Source: Paraspadella gotoi
Taxonomy: Eukaryota > Chaetognatha
Assembly: GCA_051294375.1 (NCBI GenBank)
Contig: CM119266.1
Span: 22,015,875-22,079,874 of the forward strand
Direction of reading: 5' to 3'
Length of the DNA: 64,000 nt
Part shown: positions 51,606-64,000 of the stretch, piece after piece
Numbering within the stretch: position 1 is the first letter of the stretch
Layout: each line of letters starts with the position of its first letter
Notes under the pieces: model-generated
Told to the model about the DNA's origin: nothing
The model's database searches: none
Seen by the model: only the letters and a program-made list of their open reading frames with translations
Program-made: the position numbers and the translations under genes

Positions 51606-52036
51606 ATTTAAACTCATTTCCACTCATACGATTCCATCGAAACTTGATTTCCCGCTCAATTTACTACTCATTTTAAACAGTTTACTACCATCACCCCATC
51701 CACTCATGAGTAATTGGCATATGGGACGGACAGATGAACGGACATCAATTTTTTTAGTCGGATCTGCTTTCAGCAGATTCCGACTGTATAATTCACTTTT
51801 TCGGTCTGCCCCCCTAATCTTGTCGGGCATTCACATATATCATGTCAGAATATCGAATAAATTATGCTAAAAAACGATGTCCGTCTGTCTGTCCATCCGT
51901 CCCACCTTAGCAAAAAACTTCAATTTCTCGTGATTGGATGGATGAATTTGAATGAAATTTTGTGTGGGTAGGGTAGTGGCTGATTGAGTTGGATATAAAA
52001 TTTCGATGGAATCGTGCGAGTGGAAATTAGTTTAAA
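51606..52036. mobile_element. MITE-like foldback element
   Basis: The left arm starts AAACTCATTTCCACTCATAC and the right arm ends with its near-complement (GAGTGGAAATTAGTTT). A second complementary pair lies inside (GGGACGGACAGATGAACGG near 51,723 and CCGTCTGTCTGTCCATCCG near 51,881). At the centre, 51,756-51,785 forms a hairpin AGTCGGATCTGCT / AGCAGATTCCGACT. It has no coding capacity. Confidence 0.7.
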
Positions 52037-52160
52037 TGGAAAAAACAAAAAAATCTATTTCACTATTTGAACGCCAATTACTCATAAGTGGACTGGGCGA
52101 TTAACTAGAAATTTTGTATGTGGGTATTATTAATCGAATAATAAATCAGTTAATTTGTGG

Positions 52161-52430
52161 ATAAGGCGCTAAGTGGGCTGAAGATGACTATCCGTAACTT
52201 CTATAACCCCCTCTAGCAGCCATGGAATGGTCCTGGGCTTGGAACCAGGCTTGAGGGTTTGCCACACCCCCAAGGCGGCTTACGGCCATCCTCACGCTTC
52301 CTGCAGGGTAGTTACCGGTTTGGGATTGAACCCGGTACCTAGTGGTCATGAGCTGATGGCTTTACTCAAATGAGCCACCGGGTCACAAATGAAAGTGTCA
52401 TGCTTAAAGTGAACCTAGGCAATGCCTGAC
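52161..52430 (-). mobile_element. tRNA-like (SINE-like) repeat, minus copy
   Basis: Near-identical in reverse complement to 53,186-53,460. It contains a pol III-like A box and a B box in the shared part. Sixty bases before the tRNA-like head are also shared, so the repeat unit extends beyond a simple tRNA-headed SINE. Confidence 0.8.
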
Positions 52431-52712
52431 TAAATCAATTTATTTATATATTAATTAATTATTCAATCAATCAATTTATTTATAAATTAATTATTTAATC
52501 AATCAATCAAGTCAATCTTTATCGGCATTATTGTCATCATTGTCGTCGTTGCTTTTGTCGTGGTCAGTGACGAAAAGACCTAAAAAACGTTTTGGATCAA
52601 AATAATTAATTTATTAATTCAATTATTATTTTAGTTTATATAACTTGTATTAATTAATTAATTAATTAGCCCTAATGATCGTGGGCAGATCCGACATTGT
52701 TTGCTCAAACTT

Positions 52713-53185
52713 GTTCAATTATTTATCATAATACAATGTTTTGACATGATCTAAGTGACTTACGACAAGATTTTGGGGTGGGAGCGATGAACCGACCAAG
52801 TGGATGGTAGAGCCATAAGCAAATCTGGCTAAAAACTATTAAATTAGGATAACAGATAATTTTTCTTCAATAAACAAACTTAATGAAAGAAATTTTGAAA
52901 AAGAATGACAGTTTTTTATGTAACTTTTTATAAAGAATTCGAATCTGCCATCAATGTTTAAAATTTGTTTGAAACTTTTTTTATATACTTTTTTTATATA
53001 CAAGTTTTTATGATTTATGTTTAAAATTTTGATTCCATTAAAAATAAGAAAAATCACTTTACTCTCATTTGCCTTGAAGAAGTATGACTCTAATAGATTG
53101 AAATATTGATGATAAAAATTGTACTTGTACTACATCTAAGTATTCTAAAATTATTCAAATATTAATTTTTTGAATAGGTTCTGTA
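52713..53185. other. AT-rich spacer between repeat copies
   Basis: No gene is seen. The minus ORF 52,839-53,057 is Lys/Ile/Phe-rich and unsupported. Confidence 0.5.
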
Positions 53186-53460
53186 GTCGGGCATTGCCTA
53201 GGTTCACCCCGCCTATAAGCATGACATTTTTAGTTGTGACCCGGTGGCTCATTGAGTAAAGCCATCAGCTCATGACCACTAGGTACCGGGTTCAATCCCA
53301 ACCCGGTACCTACCCTGCGGGAAGCGTGAGGACGGCCGTAAGCTAGCTTGGGGGCGTGGCAAACCCTCAAGCCTGGTTTCATGCCCAGGACCCGTTCCAT
53401 GGCTGCTAGAGAGGGTTATAGAAGTTACGGATACTCATCTTCAGCCCATTTAGCGCCTTA
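53186..53460 (+). mobile_element. tRNA-like (SINE-like) repeat, plus copy
   Basis: About 275 bp, with an A-box-like TGGCTCATTGAGT at 53,245-53,257 and a B box GGTTCAATCCC at 53,289-53,299, a normal spacing for an internal pol III promoter. The body ends at TTTAGCGCCTTA. The reverse copy 0.75 kb away makes a potential 270-bp stem. Confidence 0.8.
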
Positions 53461-56400
53461 ACTACAGTTCTCAAACTATCAGAAATTAGCTAATTCTACT
53501 GAACTGTTATTAATAATGATTTTTTAAAGAGTTTATAAATAGTTTATTACATATATAAAAAATTCATATAATAAAACAAATATTAATAATATATTAAATT
53601 AAAAATTATGACACCACCTTGGCTTGGGATACAAAATAGGATTCTAAATTCTGGCTGTCCGATTGGGAAAGTCTCTCTCTCCGTTATGAATTTGAGTTTA
53701 CAATTATGTGCTCTTCATTGAATTGGAAATTTTTCTTTTTGTGGATGGAGCTTTGGCAGTTTTATTTTAACATTTCAGGGGCCCGCCGGCCAAACCAGGA
53801 CATTGTACTGTTCGAGAGGGGTCTTTCTTTCTTTGAGAGCTGCCGCTGCAGCATTTATACTGCATCAGCAGACGCATTTACAGCAGAAGTCGGTCGAAGG
53901 CCGGCTTTTTCTCAACCTAAGTCTGCCCCTGCACCTCCCATTGGCCTTCTTTTCTTCGCCACTTTCCCGAAACTATCTTCGCTTTCTTTTCTCTCCTTAT
54001 TTTGATGGTTAAGGCAATGTGTTTCGCTCGAGTTTAACTCCTTCCGGCTGTCAGTATTGCCGGTAACGTTTAAGAACGTAAAATCTTTAATTATATATTT
54101 TTTTAGTCGAGTGATATATTTTATTGCTACTGTATGTCTGTTTCTTACTACATTATTGACCCTCAAAAAAGTAAAAAGTAAAAAGTAAAAAGAATTTATG
54201 GTCATTCTATTTATAAGTAATGTAAATAAATTTTCATTGTTTTAACTAACTGATAATCTACATTTCATGTAATATATTCATATTGATATTGCCTCAGTTT
54301 TCAGGTAAAGAATTCAAGCATTCTTATTTTTTTACAATGAGGATTTAAAAGTTGCTCTATTTCCTTGCTCTACATAACAGGATATTCTGTTTCTTTGTTT
54401 CATCTAGCCTACTGTTTGTCAGTTTCAAGGTTTGGAACTGAAAAGGGTTGGCATTGCCTTCGCCGCTGAAGCTTTCTCTTTAAACTCGTTTCAAAGTAAT
54501 ACAGAATATTATGTCGAACTTTCTTTCTTGTAAAATTGTTTTTAACTTCGTTGTCTCAAGAGCTTCATCTATTTCGAGTCTCTGTGAGACCCTCTCCTCT
54601 TCCTCATTTCTCTCACATATAAACTGTCTCCAGTTTCTCTTTCTTCTACCTCCTACATTTCGAGGCTGGGTGTTACAAAGTTCTATTCTGCTATTATTTT
54701 TTCCCTCAAGCTAAGCAAGATTTAGTAAAGCGGTTAACATTTTTGTCTTTCTACAATATAACTCTAATAATTGTATTTTAGTACGAAAAAGTCCCGAGTA
54801 GAACCGTCCATTAAATTTATTGCGCCTTTTTCTTGAATATCTTCTGTAGTTTTGGACTAAAAATTAGTTCATGGCCGGCCGCGTCCTATCAACCAAGGAC
54901 GTTCGAGCTTTGTTGGTCGACTTCGTACCAAAAATGGGCCGGTTCTTTCCTCGATTTATTTTTATTATCAAAGTAACATTTTTCAAACTCTTAAACATTC
55001 TAAGAAATTTTATAAAGTATATCATTAATAAAAATTCGTACCCTAATCAAAAAGTTTGTTGAAATCCTTAAGTTTTGCGCTTATTAAAAATATTTACAAT
55101 TTGATTTGTTTTTTCCCGCCGGCCCATTTCTACTTCTCTTACACGCTTCTTCTCTTCCTCGTTCAGTTTTATTTCTTGAGTTTTTGAGTTTGAATCGCTT
55201 TTCTTTGTTTTGATCCTCGGCTTTTTCAAAACGCTCACCTCCAAAAAATTTAAAATAACGCTTACTGTTTTATTAGAGTTTGTAATTATATATTGATTAC
55301 TTATTAATTTACTTTTTAATTAACAATCATAAATTCGGTCAATATAACAAGGAATATGTAAAACGTATATGAACAACTATATTTTATTTTTAAAAATTTC
55401 GGGAATGATCTAATTTTGATGCTTTGTTCACGATTGTGATCGATGCTGAATTTAGCTCTGAATGTTTCGTTGCTCGGAAATTCGTTTTAGGGACCAAAAA
55501 GAACGAACGAGATGATGCTTCCCTCTGTGAAGATAACATTATATAGGACATTCCAGAACCGCGGAAGTCGAACACGTGCCACCCATTTTCATTCCTTGCT
55601 GGACATCGTGAAATCGTGCAGAGTGCAGAGTTTGGTTCGAATCCTGTTACGCAATATTGCCCTGAGGAAGGAAACAAGCTTTGGCGAGGGAGCAGGTTGG
55701 GGTTTAGAATTGCCGCTTTACTTCGCCTTCCTTTGGTCAGTTTTAGTCAATCTAAGTAACGAAACAACACGGCTAAAAAGTGACCTCATATGGAACCGTG
55801 GGCCAAACGAGATTTCCTCTTGGCCAGTCTAAACTGAGAACTGAGAATCGTGGAGAGCATTAGCAGCAGAAAGTGACCAGCAGCGGCAGCGCTACATCAG
55901 GGCTTCTGTAGCTGCAGCAGTAACAGCAGCATACCCAAGATGGATGTCAGAAGCACACTAAGGGTATTCCGAGATGCACTCAGGAATGATATTCGTTGGA
56001 TAAACACATATCGTTACAAGCGGATTGATAAATCGACTTAATTGCAAAATATTATCTTAAGAAAACACCTTCGATCTTAAGGTTGACAATATCATGATTC
56101 TTATTAAAATAGTGGATGAAGCAATTTGAAATAATGCACGAGGGACAGTAATTTATTTTAAATGAACCCGCTAATCTTATCTAAATTTAAATAAAATTTG
56201 AATATAAAAATGATTAGTAAACTTTATTTTGAATAATTCAATAAATATCTTTATTTTGTTAAGTTTTTATACCGTAGTTCTCAAATCATTTTAAACCGTA
56301 GTGAGGCCGCATCAACTCATGGCTTGACCACTGTCCGCCCCGACCTCCGTCGCTGAGAACGTTAGGCCTTGGCCAATGCTTCTAAAATGCTGCGGAACTG

Positions 56401-59400
56401 CGGCTGACGCGCCTTATCCGGCGGATTTCCGCAAAAGTAACTCACCACCTGACCGTGTAACGCGGACGCCCACGCTTACTTTTTTTCGCGCTCGATCGTC
56501 ATTGGTCGGAAACTTGCGCGTCAGCGTCGATTGAGGTCACTATATTAAATCCGTACATTGGAGGAAAGGGAAGAGGAGGAAGAGTTAGAACAGAATGGTT
56601 CAGAGGTTTCGTCCTCTTTTTTTTGCTTTTTTTTTTTTTTTTTTTTGCGGATGGACAAAACGTCACATTCTCACACATTTACATAACGGTTTTCTTTTAT
56701 ATTAAGTACATTTTGTCAAAATTTTGATTGAAAACTTTTTTTACCTACTTTCGCAAGTTTATTTTTAGTTGTATAATTAATTTTTTTTTTTATCATTTTA
56801 CATAGGCTACATCGCGCCGATCGTGCACGCTGGACGGCATAAAATATACAAGCAAACTACTACCGCGTTTCTTGCCTCCAATATATAAAAACAAAACATT
56901 GAAATGGATCCCTTACTCCGTTTAAAATTTTGTCCCTTTTTTCGCTTGAGATACGAACCTGTCTTCCTCACACCTTGACCATTCTCCCTCACTCTCCGCT
57001 TCTATTTAGCCCTTCCACTCAACATGCCCCCCCTTTCTTTATCCACCTAAACTTTCTCCGCCAATATCAAAGCGAAAAAAGATATATCGTCTCGCTCTCT
57101 CTTTCGTCTTCGATCGACGTTCTCGGGGAAAAAACTAACTTAAAAAAAAAAAAAAACCAAATGCGTTGTCGAGGACGTCACATTCCCCCCTTTCCCCCAT
57201 ACCGTCACGGCGCCGGGCGCTCAACTTTACTCTCAGGATGTCACTCGCCTACCGTCCGCCGCGCCCTCGTTTTATCGCTACCGCCGACGAAGCCGTCGTC
57301 GTCGCCGCCCGCGTAGACGGGGCTCGTTTAAATTCTCCATCCTCGCTCTCTCCCCCCACTCTCTCTTTTTTCCCCGTCGACGACGACGAGGACGACGACC
57401 GCGTTTTCTGACGACGACGGCGGACCTCGTTTTTTCCTCCCCCCGACGCCTCTCGCTTCTCCCTCCCGTTGAAACTCGGGGCTTTCGCTCCTCCTCATCA
57501 CTCGTCCTCCTCCTGCAACTTCATCGCCGCTTCTCTCGCTTCACATGCGCGTCTTCATTAACTTTTTTAAATTTTTTTTTCTCTCTCTCTCTCTCTCTCG
57601 CATTCGTTTTAGCGCTCGCATGTCGGCGCTAAGGTCATCCTAGGCATCGTGATCCTTTATGCAAACTGTACAACTGATAACAAAAATTTAAAAAAAAAAA
57701 ATAATAAAAACAAAAGGGGGGGGAAAAAAAACTCGGATCGACGAAGGAAGAAAAACGAGTCGATAGAAGGGAGGCGGAAAAAAAAACTTTAAAATTAAAA
57801 AAAAAAAAAACTGATTCGAATCTACTGGAGAAGACGAACGACATCGTTGCGAAAGAATAATCGCGGATCGATTCGCGATTTGCCGCGCGGGATCGTTCGG
57901 TCGAACATTCGTTCGCGCATGACGCCCAAAAATAAAGAGAGAGAGAAAGAAAAGAAAACATGATTTTTCACTCCATTCCTTTAATATCGTCCAATATGAA
58001 GACCTTCCTTCCTGGAGATCCTTCATAATTTTTGAATGGATACTATTTCCAAAAAAACATTTAATGATTAAGTAAGGTGGACCCTACCTTTCTCAAGCAT
58101 TACTCGAAAATAAAAAAAAGGTTGGACCGAAACATATTTTCCAGAGGAAAAGAACCTGAAAAAAAAGCTGAATCGCAGTCGAAGGGAAAAAAATTGGATT
58201 CGTCATCGTTAGACGTAATCTTTGATCTTCCGCTGTCTGTAATCACGATCACAATCAAGGATCATGCAAGCCCCATATTTCAAGCGACTTTTTAAAAAAG
58301 TGAGAGAAAATTTACTTGAAGACATATTTACAACCTAATTACTCCAGTTTGCATTCCTTTTAGTTAATACATCCTCATATCGCTTTGTGCCAAATTATTA
58401 TTCTTTTTTCTCCGAACGTACTTTGCCTTACGTTTCTTTTACCTTTTCATTTCAAATCCCTTAATCTGCTGCTGAAAACACTGGAGGACTCTTAAAATGA
58501 CTTACAATTTAAAAAAATCATAGTTAAAAGATTTTGGTCGCCCATGGCATACACAGCTATTCAGCGCCTACTACCAAGTCTTAGCCAACACCCCATTCAG
58601 ATTTCATTCCATTTTCTCTTGCGCCAAAAAAACGTCGCGTTTTGTACATTCAACTATTATCTGTGTACCTGTGATTCCAAATACTATCGTATTGCCAAAT
58701 TCGTTCCACGTTTTATGACATTGCAACAAAATGTAAATGTGAAAAAAAATTTTGCCGACTTTATTTTTTCATTGTTCATATTTGGCCAAATGGCTTCAGC
58801 TGTCAATCAGTGATACTCAGAGGAACTCCTCGATCCATATAAAAAACTTAAAAAAAAAAAAAAAAAAATCATCCACGATTCTTCATTTAGTTTCTTTCTT
58901 TCGCCAATTTTTTCAAATCTTTATCGCCTTCCAATTTGATATCCTATGATGCACTCGACTTCCTCCTTGTTGAAACCTTCATTCGTAAACTTAAAAAAAC
59001 CGAGAAAAAAAACTGTCTCGATGTGATTTCCAGGACACTAATAAAAAAAATAACCGTCCTGAGTTTATGCACAAGAAGAAAAAAAATTAATTTCTCGTCC
59101 TTGTAAACGGAATCTGTCTTACGTGATGCATATAGGACGCAACATCTGTCTTCAAGTGATTCTTCCAAGGATATTCCGTCTCACACACATTCACACACAT
59201 AAGAAAAAAAACATTTTCCGCATGTCACACAAAGGCTTCAAAACAATCACGATCCCGAGACTCTTTCCCCAGGATCCCACCCCCTCATGAATCGTCTCAC
59301 TTTTTTCAGTCTCTCCCTTTCTCATTGGCCAATTCGCCACATCTCGAACGTCATCTCAGATCCACGCTTTCCTCTCCAGCACAGATTTTTGAAGACTGTG

Positions 59401-60337
59401 ATGACACAGCCACGCATCCTTTACAGTGAGTAACTATATTTGAATTCGAGCAAATGTGAAACAAAACCTTTTGTTTTCAAATCAATCTTGTAACTCGCAA
59501 CGTTCCTTAGTAAAGATCAACAGTGAAATCTACATTTTTCCACTTTTCTGTATACGCTTCTTCCTTGGTTGTCGTATTACTTGGTCCGTTTTCGACAAAC
59601 TGACTATATTCGTATTACGTTTTTGTTTTTAAAATCCCGAGTATACATGCAAAACCATGAAACTTTATCATCCAATAAAACCTCCATTTCACCGTCAACA
59701 CTCCCCATAAAAGAGCCAAAGACATGTTCAGATTCAGCCAATATTGGAATTCTCTCATGTGTTAAATCAATACAGCTTTATACTAACAAAGTTTGAAAAA
59801 AAAAATTGAAAAAAAGTCTATAGCGACTGGAACTAAAGTTTTAACCCACAACGTTTGAGAGTTGAAATTAAAAACTTCTCCGAAAGGAAAAAAGGTTTGA
59901 ATTTCATTCTCGGCTGATAAACCTGGAAATAAAACGGCCCTCTTCCAAGCATCACGTCGCAAGCGAAAAAGTCGCCCTACTCGAAAAAGCCACACCGTCC
60001 CGTATTTCTCTTATCGTCTACACCCTCAGAATTTCTTTCAGAAATAGCATCTTCACTTATATCTACCTATTAACGTGCCAAATTTACCTATCTGAATATC
60101 ACCGTCGGTTATGGCCGGTAATTGTACGGAATTACCTGTCATTATTGCGTAACGCAGCCAGTTTATTGTGAACATTTTACCACTTGGATGCGATTTTCAA
60201 GCAGCATAAGATTCTTTTATACAAGGCAAAAAAACAATTTCGAGGCATGTTTCATTGGCTGGAATTTTTTAATCGGCAAATTCAACCTGACGACCTTTTT
60301 GTATTATTAATATAACTCCATTCTCTCGCTTCCGGAT
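53461..60337. other. Long intergenic stretch without a supported gene
   Basis: Mostly AT-rich. Local features are an (AAAAGT)n run (54,165-54,192), a moderately GC-rich segment at 55,500-55,950, and a CpG- and CT-rich segment at 57,160-57,640 with (GAC)n and (CT)n that looks promoter-like on either strand. Several 70-130 residue ORFs occur (53,706; 55,390 minus; 55,512; 56,930; 57,688 minus), but none has splice support or a recognisable motif. Untranslated exons of the BTB gene may lie here. Confidence 0.5.
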
Positions 60338-63300
60338 ATGGCGGCCGCCGAATTGTATGCTTCAACGTGGAGCGACGGTTTGACGACCGCTGCGGCGCGG
60401 TGGCATCAAAGCCTCAGAGAAATGAACAATTTAAGATTACAGGTATGTTAGTTCATTTTTTTACCACATTTTCATTAATAAGGCTTGATCGAAGTGTAAA
60501 ACATTATTCTTTTATTCTATTATGTGAAGTGTATGATTGCCTATGAAAATGATATCCGGATTTTAACCCAACATGTGTAAGAAATTACTACGACTGCAGT
60601 TGATTCAATAATCGACTTTCTGAATTCAACTCAATTATTTTGACCTAAATCTAGCCCAAAGAGGAAGCAGTGTAGTTGTCATAAATATTCACGAGTCCTT
60701 GTCCCGAGATTTGATCTTGGTTTTTATGCGAATTTGCATTTCCGATGATTTCCGTCCTGACACTTTTACAAATGACGCGTGTGCTTTGGTCTCCATTTTC
60801 AATCTTTCTTCCATTTCTCCTCTTCCTCATTCAGATCAATTACATATTTACTCTTTTTCTTGAAAGGTCATATCCGCCTCTTTTCTTTGTTTAAAATTTA
60901 GTGAGTCATCGTATGTTTATTAGTCGATTTCTTTTATTTGATTTCACTATCATTTACTGATTGTGAATGCTATCTTTTATATTTTATTCTTTTATTTAAA
61001 AAAAAACTAGTATATATAACTTTTTAGTAGTTACGGTGCGAAAGACAAAGAATGATTTGGCGTCTACCGGAGTTCCTGTGTGTGGCATTCGCTCCTTTTG
61101 ACTCCCTCTTGTCACATTCTCTGATTTCTTTAAATTCAAACATTCTCTTTATCTCCCTTCCATCCACACGTTTTTCTCTTTGTGAGCTCTTTCTGTGATT
61201 TTGGTCTTCGTCGAAAGTTTTTTTTTCTCTTCCACGGCCGTTAGTCGAACGAATCTGTAACAAAGGATAATAAATGAATAGCGAAACAACTTGGTCAGGA
61301 TACCAATACTTTTCGTGATTTTTTTTTTTGAGTGTGACGAAGGTTTTTTCAATTTTTTTTTCCTTTTCAACTTCTGGGAGGTAAAAGAATAAACTGTGAA
61401 AAAAGAGAATCTTTTTCTTGTTGGGTTGTTGTAGAGGAGAGGTCTATTCTCATTAGTGACTCAAGTGGATTTTGGCAAAGAGGTTAGGTAGGCCCTATGC
61501 CGGGGCAAGAACTGGTGGTAAAGCGGTGCCAAAAGAACTTGTTGCAAACAAGAGAAACGAAATCGGGGAAATCAGTGGAAAGATAAAGAAAGTCTATCGT
61601 CGCGGAACAAAGAAAAAATCTTTTGTCTGAGAGAGAAGGGAGAAGAAAACCGAGGAGGGTAAGAAAAGACATTCGCAATTTGTATCCAGACAATGAAATC
61701 GGTTTCGTCCTTCCGCGGCCTTTTTCTTAAGGCTTCCTCAGTAACGGCGGAGAGGTTGAGAACCGGTCCGGGAAATTCGGAATGTAAGAAAAGATTTCAT
61801 GGGAACGCTTTGTTCCCTGAACCGTTTACCAGCAGCAGCCAGCCATTTATTAAAAAAAGTTTACTTTCATTTTTGAAAGCTCAATAGAGAACGCGATGAA
61901 AGGACGATTTTAAAGTTTGAATTCTTTTTTCTATACGTAGACCTATTTTAAGGAAGGACTATTTGTGATGTGCTTGATCCGAAAGTTCTCATTTAGTTGT
62001 TTTTGTTTCATTTTAACTGCTTCGACCAGTCGTCTGTTTTACCTCTAAAGATTCAAAACAAAGCGTCCTCGCTCTTTGAGTTTGCAGAGCTCGCTTTGGG
62101 CGAAGAGATCACGCAGTTTCATCTAACCCCGGTTAATTTTGGATGATGACGAGCAACCTTATCGTATTTTTTATATTAATTGAAAAAATGGTAGTTTATC
62201 TAATCTTAAAAATTAATTACATAGTACGTATAGAGAGTTTAAATAGTTTAGGTTAATTTTAGTTTAGTTAAGTACTGTTTTTAGCAATTTATTTTTTACT
62301 CATTGAGTGCTACAGAGATTGGGTATGAAATGTTTTGTCAAAAAAAAAAAAATTAATATAATTATAAACTTTAGTGATACACGTTTTAGTTTACTTCGTC
62401 CAAGCCTCTTGCACGTTGCATTTACTCGTATTTGAGAGTAGACTAAAATTTGAAAGGAGACTAAATTCTTTTTTCTAATACAAATTTTGATTTTCAAAGT
62501 GTTAAAAAAATCTTTACTGTGATTAAGTTAATCAGACAATTTACGTTCCTTCTTTTCATTCTTTATACTTATTGCCTTTTATTTAGAACAAACTTTGTGA
62601 TATCACCCTCGTTTGTGGAGGTTCCTCTCAAATGGTGTGTCTTCCTGCACACAAACTCGTTCTTTCTGCTACAAGTCCATTTTTCAGGTCTTTACTAAAC
62701 AAGGTAAGATACGGTGCACATTTCTTTACAAATATATCCTTTTTCATCACTTAATGAAAATTTTATTTTCTCAGAGCCATCTTCAGGGAAACACTTGCGT
62801 TCTAGCAGGCGTCACTGGAACCGCAATGAAGGTTGGGGTAACGAATATATGGACGAGCTAATGCTTACAAGAAACAATTTTATAATCAATATATTCATAT
62901 TGGTTTAGGTCCTACTTGATTTTATGTATGGTGGCGCAGTGCTTGAAGTTAATCCAAGAAACGTGAAGGAAATCCACGCCACCGCCCTTCTTTTGCAGGT
63001 TTTAAGCAATCTTTTTAAATCCAGTTAAAAAATAATTATTTAGGTTTTAATTTAAGTTATCGTTCTAACATTTTAATTTAGGTTTTTTTAATTTCATTGA
63101 AATTGTTTTATTTTTTTTTATTAAATTTATTTATTTATTAAATCCCTGTAATTTAATCGGTACATTTAGATTTTCAAAGATTTTGCGGTAATGCCTTTAT
63201 GATTATGTTTATGCAGCTCACGACGGCAGTCCAGATTTGCGAGCATCTCTGTTCCAAGATGGCGGCCTCCAACATCCCTCTCACGTCACCAACCTCGCCC

Positions 63301-63682
63301 TCCCGGCCTCACTCTCGTGGGGGAGGAGGTGGTGCGGGTGCCTCCGGTGGTGGCGGAAACGGTGGAGGCGTTGGTTTTGACGCAGGAGGAGAGGGAGGGT
63401 GCGGCCCTTTGTCTTCGTCCTCTGGCCAAAATCCTTCAAGCGGTTCAGGATTTTTGGGATCAGCTCTTAACGCCGCCCTTCTGGCTAAAAGCTCTTCGGC
63501 TTCGCGCAAAGGAACCACACCACCGCGCTCTATTCACTCCATACCCTCCCTTCCCTCTCAATCCACCGGGTTTCACTCTTCACCCGTATCTCATCACCAT
63601 CACAGAAAATCCCCTCATCCACGATCCAGGACTTCATCCAGGGATTCTCAAAGTCTCTTGGCCATTACTCTGCCCAATTCGG
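60338..63682 (+). CDS. BTB/POZ domain protein, 5' part (runs past the window)
   Basis: Five exons in phase: 60338-60442, 62587-62703, 62775-62831, 62909-62998 and 63217-63682, the last ending at a donor-like TCGG|GTCAGT. The first 278 residues start MAAAELYAST. The BTB fold covers about 25-137: WHQSLREMNN, LCDITLVCGG, LPAHKLVLSATSPFFRSLL, then MKVLLDFMYGGAVLEV and ALLLQ. After it come a Gly-rich stretch, Ser/Pro-rich sequence and an HHHH run. BTB domains dimerise and recruit corepressors or cullin-3. Insect-type BTB transcription factors carry C-terminal zinc fingers or other DNA-binding domains, but that part is beyond the edge, so the subfamily is open. Intron 1 is 2.1 kb, far longer than the others. 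If the donor is not used, the frame stops at 63,717. Confidence 0.88.
60443..62586 (+). other. Long first intron of the BTB gene
   Basis: 2.1 kb, AT-rich. ORFs within it (61,024-61,693 minus, 61,693-61,887 plus) are short and unsupported. Confidence 0.7.
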
Positions 63683-64000
63683 GTCAGTATGATATGTTTT
63701 CTTTCATAGATAAATAGTGATATAAATAGTAAATAGTAAATAGTGATCACAAAAACTTTCGGTCATTTAACCAATCTGGTTAGGAGATCTGTAATATAAA
63801 ATTCATTTGTCCATCATATATTTAAACCATATTTACTATCACTTTTTTAACTAGTGAAGCACAGTATAACATTAAAGCATTTAAATATTTATCAATGCAT
63901 CGGCAATGAAAAAAATTTTTTTTTTTTAAACGGAGTCAGATAGCCCATAAAAATTGTCTACACAAAGTATAATGCGTTTTTCAATATCTCGATGATAAGT
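63683..64000 (+). other. Probable intron of the BTB gene to the window edge
   Basis: AT-rich sequence after the proposed GTCAGT donor. No further exon is seen before position 64,000. Confidence 0.55.

Larger units (their letters stand above)
51380..52712. mobile_element. Nested inverted-repeat element flanked by direct repeats
   Basis: Direct repeats of about 27 bp (CAGATCCGGCATAGTTTG at 51,380-51,407; CAGATCCGACATTGTTTG at 52,686-52,712) flank inverted arms at about 51,408-51,530 and 52,486-52,600. The arms share CGACAAAAGCAACGACGAC in opposite orientation. Between the arms lie a foldback element (51,606-52,036) and a minus-strand tRNA-like repeat (52,161-52,430). This is most easily read as one non-autonomous element that received later insertions. 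No transposase is encoded. Confidence 0.55.

Noticed and set aside
55600-55670. Possible tRNA gene or SINE because of a perfect B box GGTTCGAATCC
   Set aside because: The flanking bases do not form a T-stem, no A box or acceptor stem is found at the right distance.
63309-63709. Minus-strand and second plus-frame ORFs over the last BTB exon
   Set aside because: Shadows of the Gly-rich coding frame.

Overview
This is a stretch of animal (bilaterian invertebrate) nuclear genome. The genes are split into many short exons by GT-AG introns, many of only about 45-100 bp. They use AATAAA poly(A) signals and encode animal-specific proteins (CTCF with 11 zinc fingers, WDR53, an hnRNP A/B protein, a BTB/POZ protein). 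Very short introns together with dense (CT)n, (GA)n, (TTTC)n and (GAC)n microsatellites would fit an arthropod or another compact invertebrate genome, but I cannot name the species from this window.

Layout. Positions 1-31,200 are almost free of recognisable genes. They hold dozens of microsatellites, five long and two 10-base assembly gaps (nearly all touching a microsatellite), a 3.3-kb minisatellite of 32-bp units (15.7-19.0 kb), a noisy 19-bp array (23.1-23.5 kb) and two related GC-rich islands around it (22.0 and 23.7 kb). One candidate minus-strand exon lies at 25.7-25.9 kb. Positions 31.2-32.2 kb carry ORFs and a phase-matched exon pair of an unrecognised gene. Positions 33.8-50.3 kb are the gene-dense core: a single-pass membrane protein with a tyrosine-motif tail (+), WDR53 (-), CTCF (+), an hnRNP A/B protein (+) and a small two-exon gene (+). 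Positions 50.8-53.5 kb form a cluster of inverted repeats and tRNA-like repeats. Positions 53.5-60.3 kb have no convincing gene. A BTB/POZ gene (+) starts at 60,338 and runs off the right edge.

Arrangement. The membrane-protein gene and WDR53 meet tail to tail with 11 bp between stop codons, so their 3' untranslated regions probably overlap. WDR53 and CTCF are head to head with about 0.9 kb between the WDR53 start codon and the CTCF 5' splice donor, which suggests a shared promoter region. CTCF (chromatin loop anchors), WDR53 (reported CUL4-DDB1 adaptor), hnRNP A/B (pre-mRNA binding) and the BTB protein are all nuclear or regulatory in known animals, but nothing here shows that they work as one system.

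The most noteworthy items are: (i) the reconstructed 450-residue membrane protein whose cytoplasmic tail carries six YxxL/I motifs, two pairs at ITAM-like spacing, plus an NPxY; (ii) an invertebrate CTCF that keeps the YDF cohesin-binding tripeptide just ahead of its fingers; (iii) a nested palindromic mobile-element cluster at 51.4-53.5 kb. All exon models were assembled by eye from splice signals and reading phase, not from transcripts.
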